Assembly (NCBI GenBank): GCA_036346225.1
Contig: JARFIW010000500.1
Coordinates: forward strand, 1,612,001-1,676,000
Source: Platerodrilus igneus
Taxonomy: Eukaryota; Arthropoda; Insecta; Coleoptera; Lycidae
Reading direction: 5' to 3'
Length of the DNA stretch: 64,000 nt
In this document: piece after piece, positions 32,881-42,414 of the stretch
How positions within the stretch are numbered: position 1 is the stretch's first letter
Layout of the letters: each line of letters begins with the position of its first letter
Program-made: the position numbers and the translations under genes
The notes under the pieces: model-generated
What the model was told of the DNA's origin: nothing
Seen by the model: only the letters and a program-made list of their open reading frames with translations
Database searches by the model: none

Positions 32881-33394
32881 TTTAATACTATTTTTTGTAT
32901 GTAAATTATGTCATCTTGGTAATCCTACCTGATGCGCTATAGATAGCACTTATTAGATATAATGGAGGATGCTATTGTACGTGTCGCATACCTTTTACAA
33001 TAAATATATATACCTCGAGTGTTGGTCAAGTACGGGGAGAAATTGTTAGCTGAGAAGGTAATGTGTTTTACCTGCTTGTTATTTACACATATTCACGGAC
33101 ATCGAAATACTCAAGTTCAACCAAAACAGCGAAAATCAACCTACATCAACGTTTTGCGCTTCGGGCATGAGGAATTATAAACAACTTTCTTGACGTAGAA
33201 CTAGTGTAGTAATTAGTAGTACATAGATGTAATTTGTGTGTGTGTGTGTGTGTGTGTCGCTATAATAAAGCATATAACAGTAAAAATTTTTATTGATGAA
33301 TGACATATGATGGTAAACAAACACGTAACAGCAAATCTACAAAATATGATTTTGGATATCCAACTATTATGGCTAGAATCTAAATTTAACCATT
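32881..33394. other. Spacer between convergent unknown gene and integrase
   Basis: Contains a (GT)n run of about 20 bp near 33,236-33,257 and otherwise nothing readable. Confidence 0.5.
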
Positions 33395-34262
33395 TCACAT
33401 ATACTTGATTTTAACTCTCTTCAATACTTTTTCCACTAAATATACATCCGGATAGTGTGTTCGTTGAAGTTCTTCTGCATAGAAGCCGCCTAATATTGGT
33501 TGTCCTCGACTATCGCGCAACAGGTACGTTAAAGGATTAGTCAAATGCACTTTGTACACCGTAAAAATTTCGTTAGACCAATTTGGTGTGTATCCCTTGG
33601 TAAATTGACTTCTATGTTTACTAATGCGAACATGATCTCCAACAGAAAATTTTTACTCTTTAAGTTAACTGTTTTGATCGTACTGTACACTGTATTGAAG
33701 AGTTTGCGTTCATTGCGTTTTGACACATCTACAGGTCGCATGCCGATTGTTCGATGTTTGGTGTTGTTATATGCAGTCACGAGTGAGGATAGTATATTCA
33801 GCCATCGATACGAACCATTCAAACTAAATTGTTTCCACATTTTTGACTTTAAGGTACGATTAACGCGTTCTACTACGCAAGCTTTTTATTGCTGTACACA
33901 CTATAATGTGTAATCTCATATTTTTCCATTAAAGCCTTAAATGTTGAATTATAAAATTCTTTTCCCAAATCCGTTTGAATGTACCGTGGAATACGATGGT
34001 CTTTGTTGAAAATTGATTGAAAAGCGTTTGAAACAGCCTTACCCGTCTTGCGCTTAACCGGTACGGCCCATAAGTATTTAGAAAATACATCGATAACAAC
34101 TAGAATGTATCTAAATCCTTTATTTATCTTTGCATATGGGATCATTTCCACCAAATCGGCTTGAAACAGCTCGTTTAATCCTTTTGTGATTACATGTCTT
34201 CTAGGAAAGTTAATGCGAGCAGGCTTATGTAACTCGTGGACGATTTGCTCCTTTACAGACAT
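33395..34262 (-). pseudogene. Polinton B retroviral-like integrase, one frameshift
   Basis: The minus frame from Met at 34,262 starts MSVKEQIVHELHKPA. The RVE core follows: the first Asp in FQADLVEMI (near 34,155), YILVVIDVFSKYLWAVPV, the second Asp in IQTDLGKEFYN (near 33,970; the usual Asn after it is Leu), and the Glu about 35 residues on (VVER, near 33,868), after a one-base loss in a T run at about 33,883-33,888. Then come YNNTKHRTIGMRPVDV (near 33,740) and a C-terminal tail with DSRGQPILGGFYAEELQ and PDVYLVEKVLKR, stop at 33,395. The layout is D-D-35-E. It would insert the element and make the 6-bp duplication. Confidence 0.88.
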
Positions 34263-34835
34263 ATTGCTAATATATGTGTGTGTGTATGGTTGACGGCTAT
34301 ATGCGTGCGTTTTAAGTTTCTCTTGCAACTGTTGAATATCTGCTTGAATTCGTGCAATGTCTATTCTAAATTGTGCTTTCACTTGTTGAATAGCAGCGTC
34401 TAATGTCTTATATATGCTATTCATAGAATCATCTATCCGTTTGGTTACGATTTGTGCAACATTAGCGTTCACAGTGGCTGGAACAAGGTTACGCATCATC
34501 TCTTCAAAATGGTTAAAGTCTGATCTTGTAACATACTCGCTCGAGAATTGTGTTATCATACTGTTTGTTGTCTCCTTCACAAGCGTGTCTATATACTGCT
34601 GAATAGTGGAACCACTTCCAAGCGTTGGTTCGCCCTCTTGCTGGTGTAGCGTTGCTAACCGCGATTCTAAGTACGCTTTCGTGACTGCATCATCATCTTC
34701 TTGTGGTGTAGCGACGCGCGCTAATCTCATGTTGTCAAAATCGTAGTAATCATCATAAGAAATATATGAAGCACAGTCAGACGCATGTCCAAACTTGTCG
34801 ATAACCATCGTGATAATGAATAACAAGTCGCACAA
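34263..34835 (-). CDS. Fibre-like coiled-coil protein fused in frame to integrase
   Basis: The minus frame from Met at 34,835 (or MVIDKFGHASD a few codons later) contains LARVATPQEDDDAVTKAYLE, a pattern like the trimerising segment of phage tail-fibre proteins. Long heptad-like stretches follow (IDTLVKETTNSMITQF; IDIARIQADIQQLQEKL), predicting a coiled coil. There is no stop before the integrase Met at 34,262: the two are one open frame, joined across a TG/TA-rich stretch read as YTHTYIS. In related Polintons, as I recall, the fibre-like and integrase proteins are separate, so this could be a natural fusion, a lost stop, or an indel in the simple repeat. A fibre or virion-surface role is inferred. 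Confidence 0.65.
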
Positions 34836-34836
34836 T

Positions 34837-35801
34837 CTACGCTATTATACGCAATTCGCGTAATTCTTCCATAATCGATGTAATTTCGTTTGTGTGACCG
34901 GTGTTACCTGCATCTTGCGAGGCGACCAGAAGCTTGAGCCGTTCGCACAGTTCGTTGGGATCATCAAAGTATACATACTCTAGTGGCTTCTCGTTATAAT
35001 CCATGAGTAGACCACGACCACTCGGGTTTATAGTTTGCTGTCGTAAGCTATACATTGCATTACTTCTTTTTAATGTCCGCATAATCGTTAATTTCTTTAA
35101 GTGAGAATTTACCCAAAGGATTGAGAAGGAACAGTTGCTCGTACAACCCTTTGCTACCGTTGTAGCAAAATCGTTCTACACACCTTTTCACCAATCCCGA
35201 AGATAATGTCCGAATCACCAATCATTAATTTTCCTGTCTCCGGATTAAAACGTACTTTATCCCTGCGCAAGTGCTCCGTGTCATTGTTATAAATACCAGT
35301 AAAGTTGGAAAACAGATTATCGACATAGTATCTTACCGATGGTAAGAATCGTTGTAAGTAGGCCTGATGTTCTTCGCTGTTTAGGTACCGTTCGTACTCT
35401 GTATGGGTCTCTGGAGTGTTGCCGCTACTCTCCGATTCTTCGAAGGTGGACTCCACAGACTGGACTGGGCTATGAGGATTGTGTTCCCATGCCTCCTCTA
35501 TTGGTGGTGCGGCGATTGGTGTTGAACTGCGCACCTGATCGAGAAATTTAGGGCGTCTTTTAGGAGTAGATTGTACGTCATGTTGTTGTGGTAACCAGTG
35601 CTGGCTTTCGATCTTGGACTCCTGTTTAATATCTTTCAGCAGACCGGTCTGAAGTGTTTGTAAACGTTTTGTAATAGGTGCATAGACTTTACTTAATGCA
35701 AGCTCCTTTTCAACCACACCTGCTTTTAGCGCTTGTAATTTCCTCTTGACTGCCTTTCGTACTTTTATGAGTTCTTGTTTGGTTTTCACGTCGTCTGCCA
35801 T
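34837..35801 (-). pseudogene. Conserved Polinton gene of unknown function (one frameshift)
   Basis: From Met 35,801 the protein starts MADDVKTKQELIKVRKAV with a basic coiled-coil N-terminus. A Ser/Pro/Glu-rich linker follows, then YERYLNSEEHQAYLQRFLP, and near 35,170-35,230 VRFNPETGKLMIGDSDI. After a frameshift between 35,154 and 35,082 it ends with DYNEKPLEYVYFDDPNELC, RLKLLVASQDAGNTGHTNEI and MEELRELRI. Proteins with this D-P-x-x-G-x-(L/W)-x-(I/L)-G-D block and a YVYWDDPNEL tail occur in many arthropod Polintons (from memory; an uncharacterised domain family). It lies between ATPase and fibre genes; a virion role is possible but unproven. Confidence 0.7.
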
Positions 35802-35842
35802 CGTCTAGAAACGGGTAGGAAGTGATATGCTATTTATGTGCT

Positions 35843-36535
35843 TTATAAGTATATATAGGTGTCAAAACCTTTTCGGTAACGACCGCTCTGCAAATCGCCA
35901 TCTTTATTGATCACCAGGAACCCATACCGATCTCGCCAGCATACGCCGCACAATTCTTTAAACCGGTTAAACGACATATCCGTGTTTACATGGTCAGCGT
36001 ATACGTGTTTTAAATTGAGTTCGTCTTGTTTGAATAGCACTAGGACATTAGCATTGTCTCTAATCAATTGTTTAGGTATTTTGGAATAGGTCTGACATAG
36101 ATAAAAACAATCAATGGCCTTATGTCGACCTAAAGAAAAATATTCTCGCATTACATTTTGTTTATCGCACGACACGTCATCGAAAATAAATATCGAATTA
36201 GGTTTTGCATCCGCTGGAGTAACAATTGCATCCCATTTGTTAAACGCAAAATATCCTATTTCTTTTATTGGTTGTAATAACCTCTCTAGGTACTGATACT
36301 TTGGTTGATACAAGGATTTTGAGTAGAGATAAACGTTTTCAAAGCGTACACCATTCGGATGTTTCAAGAGACCGATGACTACATTAGTTTTACCACAATT
36401 GGATGGACCTGTAATGATACACCGTATTGTTGATGGTAATAGTAGTCCATGCTTTTGCACGTTAGTGTTGTTGCTGCAGTTGTGGTCCGTAATTGGCAAC
36501 GCCAATTGTTGCTTTACCAGACGCATTCTATCCAT
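35843..36535 (-). CDS. Polinton B DNA-packaging ATPase (FtsK/HerA-A32 type)
   Basis: An intact 230-codon minus-strand frame from Met 36,535. The Walker A motif is GPSNCGKTNVVIGLL (near 36,365-36,410). The Walker B motif is SIFIFDDVSCD (near 36,170-36,200), hydrophobic residues ending in two Asp. A downstream FYLCQTYSKIPKQLIRDNA segment contains the conserved Gln typical of sensor positions in this class, followed by VLVLFKQDE. Length and motif spacing match the genome-packaging ATPases of Polintons and related double jelly-roll viruses. It is the only large gene of this element with an unbroken frame. Confidence 0.92.
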   Translation of the reverse strand: MDRMRLVKQQLALPITDHNCSNNTNVQKHGLLLPSTIRCIITGPSNCGKTNVVIGLLKHPNGVRFENVYLYSKSLYQPKYQYLERLLQPIKEIGYFAFNKWDAIVTPADAKPNSIFIFDDVSCDKQNVMREYFSLGRHKAIDCFYLCQTYSKIPKQLIRDNANVLVLFKQDELNLKHVYADHVNTDMSFNRFKELCGVCWRDRYGFLVINKDGDLQSGRYRKGFDTYIYL

Positions 36536-36628
36536 ATACTAAAACGTAATTGCAGTATGGTAAGCATTTAAGCGAGTAATTCTACACGCATGACCAGTCT
36601 CCTTTAAACCTTTCGACTGACAAGATTA

Positions 36629-36984
36629 ATGAAATCCTATCGTGGCTACGGGTTACTCAATAGTGCTATCAATCGTTTACCGGTAGAATTACATTTACCA
36701 GGCTATCGCTTCTGTGGACCGGGTACTAAGCTTCAGAAACGCCTCGAGCGTGGTGATATAGGTCGTAATCCCTTAGACGAAGCCTGCAAACTACACGACA
36801 TCGCCTACGATCTTTCTACAGACTTAACAACCCGACACCAAGCTGATCGACGTCTTGCCGAAACAGCACAAAACGTCGTACTGCACCCGACGCTTCGTTA
36901 GGTGAAAAACTTGCTGCGTTTGCTGTTGGTTCTGCAATGAATGCCAAAGTTAAATTTGGTATGGGTTGTCGCAAAAAACGATAA
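36629..36984 (+). pseudogene. Polinton B phospholipase A2 domain protein (one frameshift)
   Basis: From ATG 36,629 the protein contains HLPGYRFCGPGTKL (calcium-binding loop, Y-x-x-C/G-P-G-T) and NPLDEACKLHDIAYD (catalytic His-Asp in the D-x-A-C-x-x-H-D-x-x-Y arrangement). This is the pattern of parvovirus VP1-type and other viral secreted-PLA2 domains. After a frameshift near 36,890 a short basic C-terminus (GMGCRKKR) ends at 36,984. In parvoviruses such a domain breaches the endosomal membrane during entry; a similar role here is inference. It is the first gene of the plus-strand morphogenesis block, divergent from the ATPase. Confidence 0.85.
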
Positions 36985-36995
36985 GGTGTAAAGGA

Positions 36996-37473
36996 AAACG
37001 ATGTGGTCAGCGTCTACGTACAGGAAGTGGTATACCATTCAAGCGTTTAATTCGCACCATTTGGGAACGCATTAAAACGTTCGTCCGACTGATCTTATTA
37101 AAACTGCTAAACTTGCAGTGGCACCGATTAAAGAAATAACAGATGAAATTCGTGGCATCCCACGTGTAATCCCTGTACCCAAAACTGGTGGTTTCCTACC
37201 TTTGATACCTATTTTGCAGCCCTTTCCGCAATTGGAGCGTTGTCGGGAGGAGCAGCTGGGATTGCAAAAGCTGTCAACGATGCTAAACTTGGACAACAAC
37301 AATTAGATGAAGCGAAACGACATAATATGGCACAAGAGGCAGTGACACTTGGAAAGGGTCTCTATTTGAAACCTTATCGCCGTGGACATGGACTGTACCT
37401 AAAGCCTTTTCTTACACACGGGCAAGGTTTGCGTAAACAAAGACAACAAAAAAAAACTCAACGCATTCGTTAA
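36996..37473 (+). pseudogene. Polinton B minor virion/core-like protein (frameshifted)
   Basis: The first part reads basic sequence (GKRCGQRLRTGSGIPFKRLI, near 36,990-37,050). A shifted frame follows with VAPIKEITDEIRGIPRVIPV and GGFLPLIPI, then another with SGGAAGIAKAVNDAKLGQQQ and LGKGLYLKPYRRGHGLYLKP near 37,355-37,410, ending in a Lys/Arg/Gln-rich tail. GLYLKP is repeated twice, nine residues apart. A basic protein with a short hydrophobic Gly/Ala stretch and repeated GLYLKP occurs upstream of the protease in related elements, as I recall. A DNA-binding or membrane-active minor virion protein is the likely role, not proven. Confidence 0.6.
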
Positions 37474-37481
37474 ATCTACCT

Positions 37482-37869
37482 ATGCGAGCGTTGACCAATG
37501 TTGACTTGAACAAATACATAAAACGTTTACCAATATCCCACTTTCGTGGAATATTCATGCGCAATTCACTTCCAAACACAATTCGTTGGCGAGAATGTGG
37601 TATTCTTAATCATGATACTACACGTGGTGTGGGAACTCATTGGACCGCGTACAAAAAGATGGTTCAAGGGCAGTCTATTATGATAGCATTGGTAATCTAC
37701 GACCTCCGAGGAACTTGTCAAATACTTAACCTCATCAGGACCATGCACTCTCTATTATAATTATGAACAATTTCAACCGCTTAACACTGTTACCTGTGGA
37801 CACTTCGTATTGAAATTTTACTGCAAAATAGTCCTCCGTAAGTTTCTAACAACGTTATATATTATTTGA
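37482..37869 (+). pseudogene. Polinton B adenain-like cysteine protease (one frameshift)
   Basis: From ATG 37,482 the frame contains LPISHFRGIFMRNSLP and GVGTHWTAYKK (catalytic His in T-H-W). After a frameshift near 37,670 it resumes with GNLRPPEEL and NTVTCGHFVLKF (catalytic Cys in C-G-H-F), stop at 37,869. About 128 codons with His, then Asp region, then Cys match adenovirus-type proteases of Polintons (peptidase family C5), which cleave capsid precursors. The Polinton A relative is at 6,553-6,883. Confidence 0.83.
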
Positions 37870-38008
37870 TTTTAGTGTATTTTTAACTGTTTTGTATAAA
37901 AGTGTTTAATTAAAACCATATATTGCAAGTGTTTCTGGAATTTGCTTTTTATTACCCCATCCCAACTACGAATACGACTAGTTGTTAGTTTATCGTCAAC
38001 CACCGAAC
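37870..38008. other. Promoter-sized spacer before the capsid block
   Basis: About 140 bp, AT-rich, with a TATAAAAG at about 37,895-37,902 that could be a TATA box for the penton-capsid transcript. Confidence 0.35.
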
Positions 38009-38706
38009 ATGTACACATTTACTTTAACTGGAACTGAATCTACGCTCACCGCAATCATCAACCCACCAATTGTTCTCGATGATGACCATGAATACGTTAT
38101 TGGTCTTACAAACTTTGATACATATTTTCAATTCCCAATGTAACGGAAGCGAACAATAAATTTTACATTGATGACATCGTGCTTACTTTACCAGAAGGAA
38201 CTTATGAAGTGGCAGATATTAATAAGTTCGTACGACGTAATCTGAACGATCCCCGTGAACGCACTTCATCCAAACGTTATCTTATTGATATTCGAGCCAA
38301 TAATAACAGTTTACATACAGAAATCAAAGCATCAGGTATAGTGGACTTTACACAACCAAATTCACTTGCTTCGTTGCTGGGTTTTGAGAAACGTAAACTA
38401 CCAGCTCTCACTACTGCTATTTCGGACCATCCGGCACAAGTCTTTCCAATCAATTCAATATGTATTGAATGTAATCTTGTGGTCGGATCGTATCGGAATA
38501 GCAAACCTGTACACATTTTGCATCAATTCTTTCCTGCAGTTGCTGCAGGGTACAAGATTATTGAAAACCCCGTGAACGTCACCTATATGCCACTTAATAC
38601 ACGAATCATCGATCGCATCATTGTTAAAATAGTTGATCAAAACGGTAATCTCATCACTTTTCGTCGGGAAACCATCACGATTAGACTTTATCTAAAGCGT
38701 CTTTAA
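38009..38706 (+). pseudogene. Polinton B penton-like (minor capsid) protein (one frameshift)
   Basis: ATG at 38,009 (MYTFTLTGTESTLT). One shift occurs near 38,130-38,150, then the frame is open from 38,179 to the stop at 38,704-38,706. Conserved blocks: DDDHEYVIGLTNFDTY, LPEGTYEVADINKFV, NSLASLLGFEKR, CIECNLVVGSYRNSKPVHIL and IVDQNGNLITFRRE. The protein is about 232 residues and rich in predicted beta strands, consistent with a single jelly-roll penton. It is the clear relative of 6,903-7,640, and the junction with the next gene is only 3 bp. Confidence 0.75.
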
Positions 38707-38709
38707 ACA

Positions 38710-38859
38710 ATGGTTTTGCGCTATGAGCATAAACCACCAAAACCTATTAATAGACGCATTATCAGCACCTTTACCAGTTACAAGACACCAGTGCACCGAT
38801 TAACACCGGAAAACGTTAAATTTCTGCAAACATTAGGACTCAAAGTGCTACATAGCTAA
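38710..38859 (+). CDS. Small conserved Polinton ORF (49 aa)
   Basis: Intact, ATG at 38,710 and TAA at 38,857-38,859; the capsid ATG starts two bases later. The N-terminus is basic and Pro-rich (KPPKPINRR); the C-terminus FLQTLGLKVLHS aligns with FLQSLGLHLFN of Polinton A. Its tight packing between the stop of the penton-like gene and the start of the capsid gene, and its conservation across two diverged elements, support a real gene. Confidence 0.7.
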   Translation: MVLRYEHKPPKPINRRIISTFTSYKTPVHRLTPENVKFLQTLGLKVLHS

Positions 38860-38860
38860 A

Positions 38861-40062
38861 ATGGATAGTAATATTTTAAATGTTACGCAACGTGCTATAT
38901 TTGATACAACCATCATCAATGCCGACAAACATATGCATACTCCGTACTCCAATACCACGTATGAGAAGAACGATGTTATACGGATTCCAATAGAAAACGA
39001 AGATGTCTATACACTACCATGGGACAGCGTAATTTATATTGAGGGTACAATGAATAAGTCAGATGGTGGCGTTTCGCTTACCGCCGATTTTGTCAACAAC
39101 GGAGTTTTATTTTATTTGATGAAATTCGTTATGAACTTGGTGGAAAGACTATTGACCGCGTTCGTAATCCAGGTATAACTACGACTATTAAAATTTCCTA
39201 TCCTACGATTATAGCGAAAGTCGTCGCTTTAGAAACGCCGGTTGGTCCCCATCGATAAGCTTGATCTCGTTGATGCTAATGGTCATTTCAACGTATGCAT
39301 TCCCTTGCGCATGGTTTTAGGATTTGCGGAGGACTACCGAAAATTCTTTTGAATATCAAACAAGAGCTTATTCTTATTAGAAGTAGTGCTGACGATGCAG
39401 CTATATCGAATTCTGATACCAAAGAGTCAATCAAAATTACTATTACACATATATCATGGCGGATTCCACATATAACCGTTGCAGATGCAGAGCGCTTAAA
39501 ACTACTCAAACATATTCAACGCAATGCCACCATGGACATAAGCTTTCGCAGTTGGGAACTACACGAATATCCAGAATTACATACAACACACACGCATACG
39601 TGGGCCGTGAAGACGGCTTCTCAAGTGGAGAAACCACGTTTTGTTATTGTCTGCTTTCAAACCGATACATCGCGCAAAAGGGGCGCAGTCAGTTCGACCA
39701 CTGTAAGTTGACCAATATGAAATTACATCTGGGTTCATCTATGTATCCTTACGATAATCTTAACATTGATTTCGATACCAATCGCTATTCTATACTATAT
39801 GAGATGTATGCACAGTTTCAACAATCGTACTACGGGGTATCAGCGAGCCGATATTAACACCAATGAATTTCAAACGCACGCTCCACTTGTAGTCATCGAT
39901 TGTTCCCATCAAAACGAAATAGTGAAAGTGGGAGCGGTTGACGTACGATTAGAATTTCAAATGAAAGAAGCGCTTAAAGCTCACACTACAGCGTACTGCC
40001 TCATTCTACACGATCGTTTGGTCCGCTACAATCCTGCAATCAATATTGTGAGTGAAGTCTAA
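38861..40062 (+). pseudogene. Polinton B major capsid protein (several frameshifts)
   Basis: ATG at 38,861. Readable in order: NVTQRAIFDTTIIN, YEKNDVIRIPIENED, VIYIEGTMNKS, VNNGVLF; then after shifts near 39,110, 39,230, 39,345, 39,690 and 39,835: FRSWELHEYPEL, EKPRFVIVCFQTD, FDHCKLTNMKLHLGS, YEMYAQFQQSYYG, APLVVIDCSHQNEIVK and CLILHDRLVRYNP, stop at 40,060. At about 400 codons it matches the double jelly-roll capsid protein of Polinton/adintovirus-type elements and its relative at 7,809-9,018. It would form the icosahedral shell. Confidence 0.82.
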
Positions 40063-40504
40063 AATTAATAGTCCATTAGTTGTCGACGTTCAAAGTTTAA
40101 AATTGCACATAATAACTTTGTGTTTAAAGAAATGGCTGTTTTACAACTATCCCTATCGAATGGAGTTGCAATAACATATGTGCTGAAACCACCATATTCT
40201 TGGAACTGTCTATCAGCTCGCTTCAAATACCAAAAGATATGGTTAAGCAACTTTCACGGTATATCTTGAGATGATGGCAATTTACAATGAATTTCCACAC
40301 CTAAATGTTATTAACCTAGAAGATTTAGGGTGTACTCCTCTACATAAATTAAAGTATTACACCAATTCACACAAGTGTTTCTAGCATACCACACAACATT
40401 CGTCATTCAATTGCGCAACCACAGATGTAATTGTACTCAAAAACTGGTTTGTACATATAACCAATTATTCATTTTTAATAAAGAATAATGTTTACATTAA
40501 GTAG
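40063..40504 (+). pseudogene. Additional Polinton-associated gene, unknown function (frameshifted)
   Basis: Directly after the capsid stop the plus strand reads SPLVVDVQSLK, then in a shifted frame FKEMAVLQLSLSNG, VLKPPYSWNCLS and NFHGISWDDGN, then NLEDLGCTPLHKLKYY and TTDVIVLKNWF to a stop at 40,504. A V-D-V-Q start, a K-P-P-(Y/F) block, an H-G-x-x-W-D-x-G block and a Cys/His-containing tail ending in (L)KNWF are features I remember from uncharacterised genes accompanying arthropod Polintons. I do not know the activity; the first acidic residue and the HG-W-D-G block would be consistent with a nuclease-like fold, which is a guess. Confidence 0.5.
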
Positions 40505-41200
40505 TGTTTTATTTGTATATTTTATACCTACATACATACATATTCCTTGAGACTAGTAAGATGTGTTTCAAAAAATGTCTTGAAATAAGTTTAATTGTAA
40601 AACTTACTAACGAATCTGTAAGTATCATATTGAAAAATTCCTCTTAACGGATATGTATTTTGCATTTTTTATGCAAACTTTATGTTACAATAATACAATT
40701 AAAAATTATATTCTACTACCGAGGTATTAAATTTTAAAGTATGTTATAGTTGTGTAAACATAAAATGCATTGCATAGGTTTTTATCATCAAAGTAGTACA
40801 TTTTTATTTAATCCCACCTGTAAAATGATTAATTTCTTAAACCTAAGTTTCATAAAATTTATTCTCCAAAGATCAACCAACTATAAACCAGAACTATTAA
40901 ATTTACATAAATTTCGGTGTTATTTTAATTTAAACTATGCTCATAAAAGTCGTTTATATATATAGCACCAACATTGTTACTACCTATGAATATCAAATCT
41001 TTAAAGGAATTTATAGTCATGATTAATTAATAAGTGGTCTTTTCATTTGTACACATTTTGTATATGTTGTTTTAGTTCCATTGACGACCTATTATTAGTA
41101 ATCTGTTTATTATTTTATTGACGATATAAATTTTAAGATTGGAAGGAACGATAAGAAATCTTTCTGACATTTATATGCACTCCGCATAGTTGTTTAAGGT
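40505..41200. other. Polinton B right internal spacer; polymerase absent
   Basis: AT-rich and without long frames apart from a domainless 71-codon one at 40,750-40,965. In Polinton A the polymerase follows the capsid gene on the opposite strand, but none of its blocks (YTDTDSL, DVNNLYG, YFTAPGL, VRDHCHFTG) is visible here or anywhere in this element. Confidence 0.6.
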
Positions 41201-42414
41201 AGCAAATATAAATAAGCTGTTTAATGTGTTGTAGAAAAATTTTTACCATTGTATTATCGGTATGTATAAACTTACTTACTTAATGTGTTTTAACGGAAGT
41301 AGAAATTATGAATTTTGGTAATTAACAATTATGCTAAAATGATTTGAAGTTATGCAGTTTCCATATATAATTTACATATATCGGTATGTTGTTATAAATA
41401 TCACAACCTCGAGGTCATTAACTACCATGCACTTTACTAAACTATAATTAATAAAATCCCGTACATTTAACTAAGATACATTTTTCTTAATGTGGAAGTC
41501 TTATCTATATTTTATTCAAATAAGAATCTGCTACCGCCACCTACAAAAGATAGGGACAATTAAAGAATGTAAGTTTTTGTAAATAAAACATTAAAATATT
41601 GTGTGTTTCTTTTAATATTATATATTTAATACAAAAATAATTTTTGAAATTCTCGGAGATTCGTTCAACACGTGCATGTTTTTGCTTAACCTAAAAATCT
41701 CCGAAGTATTCAATCACCTAATGCGTGCAAAGCCTCCGTTCAGAACGCCTTATGGAGTACCATTCCGCATTTGAGAATGAGTACATCCCCATCCAAATTC
41801 TTCACCACCTTTTAAATAACGACATTATTTGCATACATTTAAAGGTTAAATTTTAGATCCGGGTACGAGTTTAGTGTGGTTGTATAAATTATTTTGGTGA
41901 TGCAATCATGAATAAAATAACGAGTGACCTGTCTTAACATGTTTTTACATAACACACATATTAAATATATATTGAAATTGCTAAATGTAAGCAAGAACAC
42001 CTTGATATAAGATCAAATTAATTTTTTTATTTGAGAGTCAAATAAATCGTGATGAAAGGTGGTATAATTTGCATACCAAGAAGGAAATAGTCTTAACATG
42101 TTTTTGCAAACACACCTTATGTTAATTAAATCCATTATATTAAAAGTTGAATAATTTGCATATATATTACCAGAGAGCTATAATTTCAATAAAAAAACAC
42201 GAGGTTATATTCGACTGCGAATTCTTGTTATTTTATCTTGGTAATGAAATCGTGAACAACATGTTTTTACATGCAGACTTTATAATTTGATCCATTATAT
42301 CACATTTCGTATATTTTCTAAATGTTATTCGCTACTTCATACAAAATACAGCTTTTGAGGAAAGCTAAAAAATTCTTTACCACTTGCACGTTTTTACTTA
42401 ACATAACAAAATTC

